A stretch of DNA of 64,000 bases from Prostheceraeus crozeri (Eukaryota; Platyhelminthes; Polycladida; Euryleptidae), in assembly GCA_907163375.1 (NCBI GenBank), contig CAJQUW010005310.1, positions 248,001 through 312,000 on the forward strand, in the 5' to 3' direction. Of this stretch, positions 51,035-60,180 are shown piece by piece. How positions within the stretch are numbered: position 1 is the first letter of the stretch; each line of letters begins with the position of its first letter. The position numbers and the translations under genes are program-made. The notes under the pieces are model-generated. The model had not been told where the DNA came from. It saw nothing but the letters and a program-made list of their open reading frames with translations, and ran no database searches.

Positions 51035-51830
51035 TTAGAAACAACATATTTCAGCTATACTTTTATAATACTCTTCATTAAGAATCTTCTTTTCTAACAG
51101 TCTTTTCAATATAGCATGAATTTCATTGAAACTAGAATTATGTCCTTCTTTTTTATTGCCGATATTAAAATATTTAATCTATTTAGTAATTCTTGTGGAT
51201 CATCTGGTAAAAATACAGTTGTTTCTGTTTTAAAACCTTTCCCTACTTTAACTCCCGCTGATAATAAAGTTTCTAATTGTTTATAACGCCTAACAGATTT
51301 CGTTACACCAACTCTATCTAACAAAGCTTTATATTTTACAAGATCTTCTACAACATAATTTTTTAAATCTGCTCCTCTCAAAAGATCAACAAAATTTCTA
51401 TCTAAACTAAAAGGTGATTTATCTGGCGTAGAAATTAACCCCCGTAAAGGTTGTGGAAATATTTCTTTTCCACCAAGATAAAATCTTGCAAATAATTTTT
51501 TATCTAGAAAGAAAGTAGAATGTTCAAATAACATAGATTTTGGTAATTTTTTATCTATGTTTGCTTCTATCAAACCATAATCATCTAATAGTGTTTTAAG
51601 TACTGGATCCGCTATATTAATATGTTTTTCAAGAGTTTTAAATGGTTCGATAGTTTTTTCATAATCAGTTTTTACTTCTTCAGTTAATTTTAATTGATTA
51701 AACATATCAAATTGTATACCAGTTTTTTCATTCTATGTTGAAGATGATTTTCTTTCATAATATTTCTTTGTTTTATTAACTTTTCTAATTGTTGAATTCT
51801 TTTAAAATTATCAGCTCTAATTTTATCCAT
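51035..51830 (-). pseudogene. Unrecognised Polinton 2 protein, ~260 codons, broken
   Basis: The likely ATG at 51830 opens a coiled start (MDKIRADNFKRIQQLEK). The main frame 51705-51106 has KTLLDDYGLIEANIDKKLP, FARFYLGGKEIFPQPLRGL and a helical C-terminal half with VFLPDDPQELLNRLNILISA. The ending (LKRLLEKKILNEEYYKSIAE) is in another frame. Two frameshifts are thus likely. No family is recognised. The position between penton and the TIR-proximal gene suggests an accessory virion protein. Confidence 0.45.
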
Positions 51831-51839
51831 TTTTTTATG

Positions 51840-52150
51840 TTATATTTTAATATATATTTTTTTGATTATCAGCTTTAATTTTATCCATTTTATAAAATAT
51901 AATATTTGAATTTTGTGGTAACATTGGAATATATTTACTGAACAAATTGTTTTTTTATTGCTTTGTTGTCTGACATCTTTTAGTTTAAAGTTTTCTCGTT
52001 TTAAGTTTTGTTTAATAAAGTTTTGCTTAAATTTTCGCTTAAAGTTTTTAGTTCTTCTAAAAAAATTTTATCATTTTCTTCATTAGAAATTTTACCATCA
52101 CTAAAAGTTTTACCATCACTAGAATTTTTATCATCAACTTTTTCGGACTT
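51840..52150. other. AT-rich spacer, no gene supported
   Basis: Low-complexity AT-rich sequence containing AAGTTTT(A/C)(C/T)CATCA-type repeats near 52095-52130 and a duplicated fragment of the start of the neighbouring gene (ATTTTATCCATTTT near 51822 and 51881). No coding potential is recognised. Confidence 0.5.
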
Positions 52151-52694
52151 TTAATGAAATGTTATTTTGTTAGCTTCATTAGCTATTTGATCAAATTTTT
52201 CAATCTCATCTAACGTAATAACATTATCATCACAGACTCTTTGAAAATAATAATGTAGTTTATCATAGACTTCTTTAATATGTAAATGTTTAGTTTTAAT
52301 GATTTTCGTTTCTTAGTAATTAAAGATTTATCTAACATTGTAACAAGTGAAGTTGTAAAAACACTCGTACCTGTTAAAGCTGTAGCAACTACTGGAATTA
52401 CTAAAACACCTGAAGATATAACAATTGTTAAAGCACCTAAACTTATTGTTAAGAATATGCCATTCCTTGTGTTACATTCTTAACTTTGGTCCATCTCTTT
52501 CTTAATTTTTCATAATGCTCTAATCTTAATAATAATTGAGATTCCTTATCTTTCATATACCTAACTCTATCTTTGTGTTTTTCTTTGTTCATTTTTTCAA
52601 TGTTCATCTTTTCAATGTCCATTAAAGTAGAACTACGTTCATATGATAACGAAGGATATATTCTTGCAGTTTCTTCCACTTTTGTTTCTTCCAT
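52151..52694 (-). pseudogene. Conserved Polinton coiled-coil/hydrophobic protein, frameshifted
   Basis: The ATG at 52694 starts MEETKVEETARIYPSL. A KMN(I/K)EK repeat and a coil ending LRLEHYEKLRKRWTKVKNVT follow. The frame then changes near 52455 into a long hydrophobic stretch (LTISLGALTIVISSGVLVIP) and again to a soluble helical tail with ITLDEIEKFDQIANEA. The coil, hydrophobic Gly/Ala segment, helical tail order is one I recall from many invertebrate Polintons, with no known function. Its 5' end lies in the terminal repeat, so a truncated copy exists at the other end. Confidence 0.55.
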
Positions 52695-53116
52695 TTTTAA
52701 AGAAATATTTTTAGTCACATAATTTTAGTTATCTCACATTTTAAAAACCTGAAAAATGGATAAAATTCATGAATTTAGACGTTTTTAAAATTACCAATTT
52801 TTCTGATGTTGTGGCTTGGAACGGTCATGATTTTAAGGGGGGGTGAAAATTGCAATTCTCAAATTTTGAGTTTCTTAACTTTTATGATTTTCGGTGTCCT
52901 GGACCGGTCATGATTTTAAGGGGGTGTAAAATTGTAATTCTCAAATTTGAGATTTTGAAAAATTTGAAAAATTGGGTATCTTTAAAGACGCCTAAATTTA
53001 TGAATTTAGGTCTTCATAACCTGAAAAAGGGTTAAAATTCATGAATTTATGTCGTTTTTAAAAATACCAATTTTTCTGAATTTGTCTTGTCCTGGAACGG
53101 TCTTCTTCCCATTACT
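52490..53116 (-). repeat. Polinton 2 right terminal inverted repeat
   Basis: Inverted partner of 36281-36910. Its inner end overlaps the start of the minus-strand gene 52151-52694. The outer end is followed by GGTACA and then, 23 bases on, the splice donor of the lectin exon. Confidence 0.85.
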
Positions 53117-53146
53117 GGTACAAGCTAGGCGATGTACAATACTTAC

Positions 53147-53602
53147 CGGCTTGGTAGACTTCAACTTCGCAGAGGACCAGTTCCGTAGACCGTTTGAATA
53201 TCGAAATGAAGCGTGCTGGTTTGCTATTCAGAATTATACCCATTGATCTAGATGTTAGATGAAGTGTAACTCCATATTGATGAATGTCCATACCTGGTGG
53301 ATACCACCCACTGCGAGCGGAAACACTCAAAACGACATAAGCACCTATTATTTTGTCTCCACAGCAGTCAACTCGATTGTAAATAACAACCTTATCGATG
53401 AAGTATACTTTTCCCAAGTCAATATTAAAATAATTTTTTCTTTCGGCCTTAGTGAGACTGCATGAGTTGCCGTTGAAATTTCCGTCTCTGTTACCATCCA
53501 CAGCACGTTCAGGGACTCCGCCAGATGCAACTGAACTTTGATATACTTGTTTTCCAAAGGCAATATTTTGTTCCAGGGGAGGTGCAGGCAGGTTTTCTTT
53601 TT
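53147..53602 (-). CDS. Host exon: F5/8C fucolectin-type lectin domain
   Basis: Minus-strand exon of 456 bp. The acceptor CCCACTCTTTTACAG ends at 53603 and the donor G|GTAAGT starts at 53146. It encodes a complete F5/8 type C (discoidin) domain: NIAFGKQVYQSSVASGGVPE, RAVDGNRDGNF, NYFNIDLGKVYFIDKVVIYN, RVDCCGDKIIGAYVVLSVS and LCEVEVYQAG. The NR-x-DCC-x-x-x-x-x-GA signature is that of eel-type fucolectins and related metazoan proteins. The usual SCTHT His is replaced (NSCSLT) and the Arg before GA is Lys, so fucose binding may be lost. A longer ORF upstream reads through intron. Other exons lie outside or were not found. Polinton 2 sits just inside the following intron. Confidence 0.85.
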
Positions 53603-54437
53603 CTGTAAAAGAGTGGGAGAATTCATTGTCAGAATCAAATAATTGCCTTAACCCTTTAGCTGCTGTCTTTATCTCATACACATACCGACTTTCACTGAGC
53701 CTGAATTAACTAACTCAAATCGTCACAGCAAGACAACATCAAGTCACAGCAAATCACAGCAGGTGGTAATACAAGTACAATGAAATCGAAGCCCAAGTCA
53801 ACTCGTAGTATTGATTTATGCGCAGTAGATGATCTAATTTAGACAGCTCTGTCTCTCTCACACACATACATACATGCATACATGCAGTTTGACAATTTTG
53901 ACGAATATTACAAATTGAAACATACGTCCTCCAGCCATGACTTCTTCAGTCAATACTTTACCACAACTGTAGATGCTTCTTCACAACATATGTGCGAGTG
54001 GCACTACAAGGAAAGCCCTTCGCTCCTCGTTCTCTCTCTCTCCTTCGGTCTCTGGAGAGTTTTTCGGTCAAAACTGAATATCCACAACTTTTGCAAAAAC
54101 TGCTTTTCAGAGAAATTTAATGAAACGTGAACGCGAGGCACTTTCGACCGGTTCTTTTTCCGGCATTACACAGGTGTGAAACAGATGCGCTAGCATTAGA
54201 AGTGTTGTGCACTCTGGAAATGACAAATCACTGATGTGCTTAAAATAAAGAAAAAAAATAAACAATAGATGATTAAAGTTGATTACCAAGATAGGGCTTG
54301 AACACACAAATTCACCCAGAGGAGTTTGATACACAATGCCTCCGAAATGTGCATGCATAGCAGGCTGCTGCGCCTCACATGAAATGACACACGAAAAACC
54401 ATTTCTCCATGTTGACATTTTTCCTTAAATACATGGA
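53603..54437. other. Host intron/intergenic, no further exon identified
   Basis: Upstream of the lectin exon. It contains a TCACAGCAA(G/A) cluster near 53727-53765 and CACACACATACATACATGCATACATGCAG microsatellite-like sequence near 53855. No additional exon was supported. Confidence 0.4.
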
Positions 54438-54637
54438 AATAAATACAAATCATCCGCGCCGTCGCCGGTTGTGTTTTGTCTGCTCTCGCGCACTGTGTTT
54501 TCCTGTTGGTTTCCTATGAGATTTGGCTGGCCTTACAGTTGATTTTTGGTATCTTTTTGATCGTCCTGCTCTTGGGAGTCTTGCTGTCGATTTGGATTTT
54601 GGAGCTGCATCGTTGCTTTTGAGATAAGTAGTAAGTA

Positions 54638-54775
54638 AAGGTCCAATACAAACACGCGCGCCCCGAAATGGGGTGGGTCCAATACAAACACGCGCGCCTC
54701 GAAATGGGGTGAGTCCCATACAAACACAGCGCGCCTCGAAATGGCTAGCTCCCATACAAACACAGCGCGCCACCT
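54638..54775. repeat. ~38-bp tandem repeat
   Basis: Four copies of TCC(C/A)ATACAAACAC plus GCGCGCC(T/C)CGAAATGG. Translated ORFs across it (Cys/Gly/Arg-rich, repeated RGARVCIGP) are repeat artefacts. Confidence 0.75.
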
Positions 54776-54975
54776 TGGCCGGCCGCCCAGGTTGGAGTGA
54801 GAGGTTGTCTTGACCGACCGTCCAGGTTGACGTGGTCGACCGTCCAGGCTGACGTGGCCGACCGTCCAGGTTGACTTTGCTGACCGACTAGGTTGACATG
54901 GTCGACCAACCAGGTTGACTTTGCTGACCGACTAGGTTGACTTGGCCGACCGACTAGGTTGACTTGGTAGAGTGA
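54776..54975. repeat. ~21-bp minisatellite
   Basis: About nine units of (G/C)AGGTTGAC(G/T)TGG(C/T)CGACCG(T/A)C in various states. Units alternate between CGTCCAGG and GACTAGG forms, suggesting higher-order duplication. Confidence 0.75.
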
Positions 54976-55059
54976 GTGTGTTTTGAGGGTGAAGGAGGCA
55001 CGGGAGAGTGAAACGGACTTCAGATTCGTGATCAGCGTCAAATTCTGCATCGGTATGGT

Positions 55060-56613
55060 GAGTTTCAAGTCAATCGAAGAGAAAAAAATTCTCTTAAAAA
55101 TTTTTTTGAAGAAACGACAGAGGTAAAATTTTGGACGTTTTGGGCTGTAGCCTCAAAACGAAGCATCGGAGAGCAAAACGGATGTCAGATTTGGAATCAG
55201 CGTCAAATTCTGCATCTGTATGGTGAATTTCAAAGCAATCGGAGAGAAAAGTTTTCGCTGACGAACCCCCTCTCGGCACCGAGCTTCCAACTTTGGTTCT
55301 AGGGATCGTAGAAAGTCGTGCAATAGCTCGTTTGAAAGCTGAGAGTGAGACAAATTCAGTGATAGGAATGGCTTGTTCATATCTGTCTTCATTTAGATGT
55401 GAGACGCCATTTAAGATTTGGGAGATTGGCGAAAAACGACAGAGTTAGAATTTTGGATGTTTTGGACTGTAGCCTTAAAACGAAGCATCGGAGTGCAAAA
55501 CGGATGTCAGATTTGGAATCAGCGTCATTTATTCACCCTAGGAAGAGTGCTTCCATAATGTTTTGAAGAAAAAAATTTTCAAATTTTTTGAAGATGGCGA
55601 ATTTTTTGCATTTTTGGTTATTTTTTGTCAAAAAACTAGATCGATTCAAGGCTTCGGACCTATTTCAATGAACGGACCGCACTGAGATGTGCTAGATCTG
55701 AAATTTTGAGACTGATTGGAGTCAAACTTTTTGATTTGGAGTTCATTGAAAACTCCACTTCAGATGTTAAATTGCACATTTTCTGAAATGATGAATTTTT
55801 TGCATTTTTGGCTATTTTTTGCCAAAAAACTAGATCGATTCAAGGCTTCGGACCTATTTCAGTGGACAGACCGTTCTGAGATGTGCTAGATCCGAAATTT
55901 TGAGACGGATGGGAGTCAGGGTTGTGAGTTGAGATGCCATTGAAAACCGTAAAATAGCCAATTTTCCCATTTTCTAACTTAGGAATTTTTCAGGATTTGA
56001 CAATTGTCCGACTATAAAAGCGTGGAGCATCAACTGAGAAATCAGTTGTTCTGATAACTTGCTAGAGGTAGGTGAGCAGATCCGAGCTCCGGCTCTGAAT
56101 CGTGTTTTCGTATGGAAAACGGGTTAGATTTTTCGATTGCTGATATCAGCTAAGGTGTCAGACTTATAGGTTAGCCAGGAGATGGCCTTCGTCTCCAGGC
56201 CATAAAAGACTCCAAAATTTTAAAGGCTTGTAATTTTGCTTCTACAAGTCCATTTGACTTGATTTAAATGACATGTGATAGCTCTTGATCAGAGCTATAT
56301 TTATAGACTACTTATAAAATTTTATAAGTAGCGCAAAAATGCTGAAAAATTTAAATTTGTTATTTTTGATAATTTTTCGGGGTTTTTGACCCTGCTGAAT
56401 TCAACTAAGACATTTATAAAGTTGTGGGAGGCGAGCTTCGGCTCGAGACTTGTTTCCTGATGTAAATAATCCACTGATTTTCATGTCAAAATCAGGGTCC
56501 GGATACCAACACATGGATATGACGCATGCTCTCTCCGCGGGAGATTGGATTTGTGGGCCGAGGCCTTGGAGTTGGGATAAGATCCCCTCTGAGTAATGCC
56601 TGTAACGGATTCA
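55060..56613 (-). repeat. Right copy of the large diverged inverted repeat
   Basis: Inverted partner of 1124-2560. It ends at GTAACGGATTCA (56613). Inside are two ~330-bp sub-repeats with ACGAAGCATCGGAG(A/T)GCAAAACGG (near 55157 and 55483) and two ~190-bp sub-repeats with AACTAGATCGATTCAAGGC (near 55635 and 55828). The outer 480 bases (56130-56613) match the left copy best. Confidence 0.7.
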
Positions 56614-57820
56614 TCAGCTTAACTTCTCTATCTTCAAGTCATGTCTACTACATGAATTTAAAATCATGATATTCCCTTTTTTCGCATCAGAAAAAATGGT
56701 TACTTACAATAACTCCAAAACGGCTTTTAAGTTGTGCCAGTGCAGTAAAGTTGATCGAAGCGACGCTTTTAAGAAGCATTCTTGTAGAAGTAAGTGAATG
56801 GTAGGTGAATGAAGGCATTATGGATGATATTTGAGCAAGCCTTCTGATTGGGCGAGCAATCTCGACCATTCTCAGGGTAGGAAAATCATATAAAATCCAG
56901 TGAGGTGACTTTCAACTACACATTTGCCTTTAGCAAGTGTCATGATGTTGCATGGTACAAAGAGTTTCGCTGTAATATTCCACTGACAGGGTGTTCCTTC
57001 CGGACAGCGGATAAGATCGTAGTGATGGGTGCAGCAAGGGAGGGAGACTTCGGTAATCTCGACTCTATAAATGTCGTTGCGGTCTCTTTCTCAACGTAGC
57101 ACCTTGAACGCCAATCGGTCGAGTCTTAGCTATCTTGTCATGGGTGGCTTATAAATTCTCCATTGCGAAAACGTCAGCTTTACTTGCTAACAAGTCTCTT
57201 ACTATCAGATCAAGAAGCACTCAACGTGAGCATGGTAAGGAGAATTTCGGTGTAATACTTCCTTTCGACGGGCGTTCCTGTAAAGGGCGGTGGTGAAACC
57301 CGTAGCTATGTATACCGCAAGGGACATTCGGCAATGGTCAATCTTGTTAGACCTCTCTGCGTCATGTTTGCAAGTGATTGCCTCTGTCTCAACGTAGTAT
57401 GCATTCGCGCCAGGGTGACATTTAGCCAGCTGTCGAAGGTTAATTCATAACCTCTCCATTGCACTAATAGTGTGAAGCTCGGTATGAGTGAGGGATAAAA
57501 TCCTCCATCACCTTAGGCGGCTTGATATCAGGCTACAGCATGAGTGATGCGGAGATCTTTGATAGTACACTTCCTGTTGGTGGGTTTGCACGGCGAGCGC
57601 TGCCGCAGATGGAAGAAGGGGTGTGTCATAGTTAAGACCGAAACCACTTGGCCGGTGTTGGGCAACTTTCCCAACGTCATCTTTTCTCGCTTGGTCATGA
57701 GTGTTTTAGATGTCTGCAGCAGGTTTTTCAAAATTTCCACTCATCGTTTGATGATTTACAAAGTAGGGCACATGTCAAGTAAAGTTCTCATAATGATGTC
57801 TTAATCAATTCCTCTTGTGA
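56614..57820 (+). repeat. Diverged promoter-and-exon-like units
   Basis: Older members of the array at 57820-59840. GATTGGGCGAG, then AATCATATAAAATCC (TATA-like, near 56887), precede a 64-codon ORF (56905-57099) with RCNIPLTGCSFRTADK. A second unit near 57110-57420 repeats CCAATCGGTCGAG, GGCTTATAAATTC (57149) and TTTCGGTGTAATACTTCC. A partial third lies near 57430-57800. The order CCAAT/ATTGG, TATA, then a TGTAATA(C/T)(C/T)(C/A)-containing unit is kept. Function unknown. Confidence 0.45.
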
Positions 57821-57861
57821 TTGGACGCGAGGTCTCATCCATTCACCGCTTAGGAAAATCT

Positions 57862-57870
57862 TATAAAAGG
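57862..57870 (+). promoter_or_regulatory. TATA box of array promoter 1
   Basis: TATAAAAGG with ATTGGACG about 45 bases upstream and a CTCTGCTCTTCAC likely start region ~25 bases downstream. The whole block is duplicated at 59370-59460. Confidence 0.5.
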
Positions 57871-59413
57871 TAGTGCACCAGCTCTGCTCTTCACATTTAT
57901 CTTTCACAAGGTGAGTGTTGGTGAGCTCCTGCTATCAGGTTGTTTTGACTTGCTATCTAGTTGAATAGTCTCTTGCTATCAAGAGATTCACTTCTACTCA
58001 TAAAGCACATCATCGCTGTAATACCTCCTTTGCTCGAGCGTTCCTTCGGGACGGCGGGTACTGCCGTAGAGGGATTGTGTTGCACGGGTTGTTCGTCGTT
58101 TGTTAGACCGAAACCTCTGAGCCGTTGCTCATGTTGGGCGTTCGACTTCATACTCAACGTGACGCTTTCTCTCGCCAGGTCAGAGTACTTCAGCCATTCG
58201 ACAAAGGTTAGTCTTTATGATATGGAGTAGAGTGAAATGTAATTCATTGGATGTCACTTCAATGATTGTTCCCACGATAAACGTTGACGAGACAAATGAA
58301 ACGATTCTCATCTTTCCTTTTCAGTGAGCTCCTGCTATCAGGTTGTTTTGACTTGCTATCAAGAGATTCACTTCTGCTCATAAAGCATATCATCGCTGTA
58401 ATACCTCCTTCGCTCGAGCGTTCCTTCGGGACGGCGGGTACTGCCGTAGAGGGATTGCGTTGCACGGGTTGTTCGTCGTTTGTTAGACCGAAACCTCTGA
58501 CCCGTTGCTCATGTTGGGCGTTCGACTTCATACTCAACGTGACGCTTTCTCTCGCCAGGTCAGAGTACTTCAGCCATTCGACAAAGGTTAGTCTTTATGA
58601 TATGGAGTAGAGTGAAATGTAATTCATTGGATGTCACTTCAATGATTGTTCCCACGATAAACGTTGACGAGACAAATGAAACGATTCTCATCTTTCCTTT
58701 TCAGTGAGCTCCTGCTATCAGGTTGTTTTGACTTGCTATCAAGAGATTCACTTCTGCTCATAAAGCATATCATCGCTGTAATACCTCCTTTGCTCGAGCG
58801 TTCCTTCGGGACGGCGGGTACTGCCGTAGAGGGATTGCGTTGCACGGGTTGTTCGTCGTTTGTTAGACCGAAACCTCTGAGCCGTTGCTCATAATGGGCG
58901 TTCGACTTCATACTCAACGTGACACTTTCTCTCGCCAGGTCAGAGTACTTCAGCCATTCGACAAAGGTTAGTCTTTATGATATGGAGTAGAGTGAAATGT
59001 AATTCATTAGATGTCACTTCAATGATTGTTCCCATGATAAACGTTGATGAGACAGATGAAACACTTATGAAGTACGTACATGTTTAGATGAAGTATGTGA
59101 ATATTTTTCTGTTGTATCTCGACCAACGTATTCATATGAAGGACTAAAACTCCAACGTTGAGCATCTCGTCGGTATGCAACGCAAAATATCTTGAACTTA
59201 TAAAAATGAAACACCCCGTTTCTCATGCGAGTAAGATGTAGTAGGAATTATGCATGTTGGACTTAACGCGGTTGATCTGATGAGTGATTCCAGTCTGACT
59301 AAGCAAATTATTCGAACTTTGTTTGAACTTGAAAGTGCGTGGGCGCACTGGAAACTCTTGCTCGTCTTGTGATTGGACGAGAGGTCTAATCCATTCACCG
59401 CTTAGGAAAATCT

Positions 59414-59422
59414 TATAAAAGG
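59414..59422 (+). promoter_or_regulatory. TATA box of array promoter 2
   Basis: Second copy of TATAAAAGG in the same context as 57862. It precedes the fourth repeat unit and is near-identical over ~120 bases. Confidence 0.5.
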
Positions 59423-59840
59423 TAGTGCACCAGCTCTGCTCTTCACATTTATCTTTCACAAGGTGAGTGTTGGTGAGCTCCTGCTATCAGGTTGTTTTGA
59501 CTTGCTATCAAGTTGAATAGTCTCTTGCTATCAAGAGATTCACTTCTGCTCATAAAGCATATCATCGCTGTAATACCTCCTTTGCTCGAGCGTTCCTTCG
59601 GGACGGCGGGTACTGCCGTAGAGGGATTGCGTTGCACGGGTTGTTCGTCGTTTGTTAGACCGAAACCTCTGAGCCGTTGCTCATGTTGGGCGTTCGACTT
59701 CATACTCAACGTGACGCTTTCTCTCGCCAGGTCAGAGTACTTCAGCCATTCGACAAAGGTTAGTCTTTATGATATGGAGTAGAGTGAAATGTAATTCATT
59801 GGATGTCACTTCAATGATTGTTCCCATGATAAACGTTCAT

Positions 59841-60180
59841 GAGACAGATGAAACGATTCTTGATAAACTCTCCATTTCATGCGTTATCAGAATGAACCAC
59901 GAGTTCTACTTATCTCTATCAATGAGACGAATTGATGAAATGGAATGAAATGGGAGGACACTCACGCGACAAAACGAAACATAATACACTTCTCTCTTCA
60001 CTAGTGTAACAAGCTCTTTACACATGTTGATGGATCGCAGTCGATTGCTATACCTGAATCAGAAGTGTAAGCTATCGTAAATTTTAAATGTGACTGCACT
60101 ATTTCATCTACCATAATCACCAATATGAAGTGTTACAAGATCGTAAGATTTACTAGTTTGCAAGTCAGACCAAGCGTTCT
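59841..60180. other. Transition to satellite, no gene seen
   Basis: Unique-looking sequence between the array and the satellite. The last ~50 bases already contain the satellite block AAGATTTACTAGTTTGCAAG. No feature is supported. Confidence 0.4.

Larger units (their letters stand above)
36281..53116. mobile_element. Polinton/Maverick 2, 16.8 kb, AT-rich and decayed
   Basis: Terminal inverted repeats begin AGTAATGGGA(A/G)(A/G)AAGACCG-like at 36281 and end at 53116. Both ends are flanked by the exact 6-bp duplication GGTACA (36275-36280 and 53117-53122). It carries the Polinton core genes protease, integrase, capsid, PolB, ATPase and penton in an arrangement unlike Polinton 1. It is far more AT-rich. 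Nearly every gene has stops or frameshifts. It belongs to a separate Polinton lineage. Confidence 0.95.
57820..59840 (+). repeat. Tandem array of near-identical transcription-unit-like repeats
   Basis: Four copies of a ~250-bp segment running from GTGAGCTCCTGCTATCAGG to CATTCGACAAAG start at 57921, 58324, 58704 and 59472; copies 2 and 3 have a 380-bp period. Copies 1 and 4 are preceded by the same promoter-like block: GATTGGACG(C/A)GAGGTCT, then CTTATAAAAGG. Each copy ends AAAG|GTTAGT, donor-like, and copies 2 and 3 are preceded by TTTCCTTTTCAG, acceptor-like. The segment is open in both orientations (~90 codons), so coding direction is undecided. It could be a spliced noncoding RNA or a small-peptide family. 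Confidence 0.6.

Noticed and set aside
54450-55068. Minus-strand ORFs rich in Cys, Gly and Val
   Set aside because: They are translations of the 38-bp and 21-bp tandem repeats.
58259-58917. Repeated minus-strand ORFs starting MSMKSNA in the tandem array
   Set aside because: Promoter and splice-like signals point to the plus strand, and both strands are open in each unit. Without expression data neither ORF is called.
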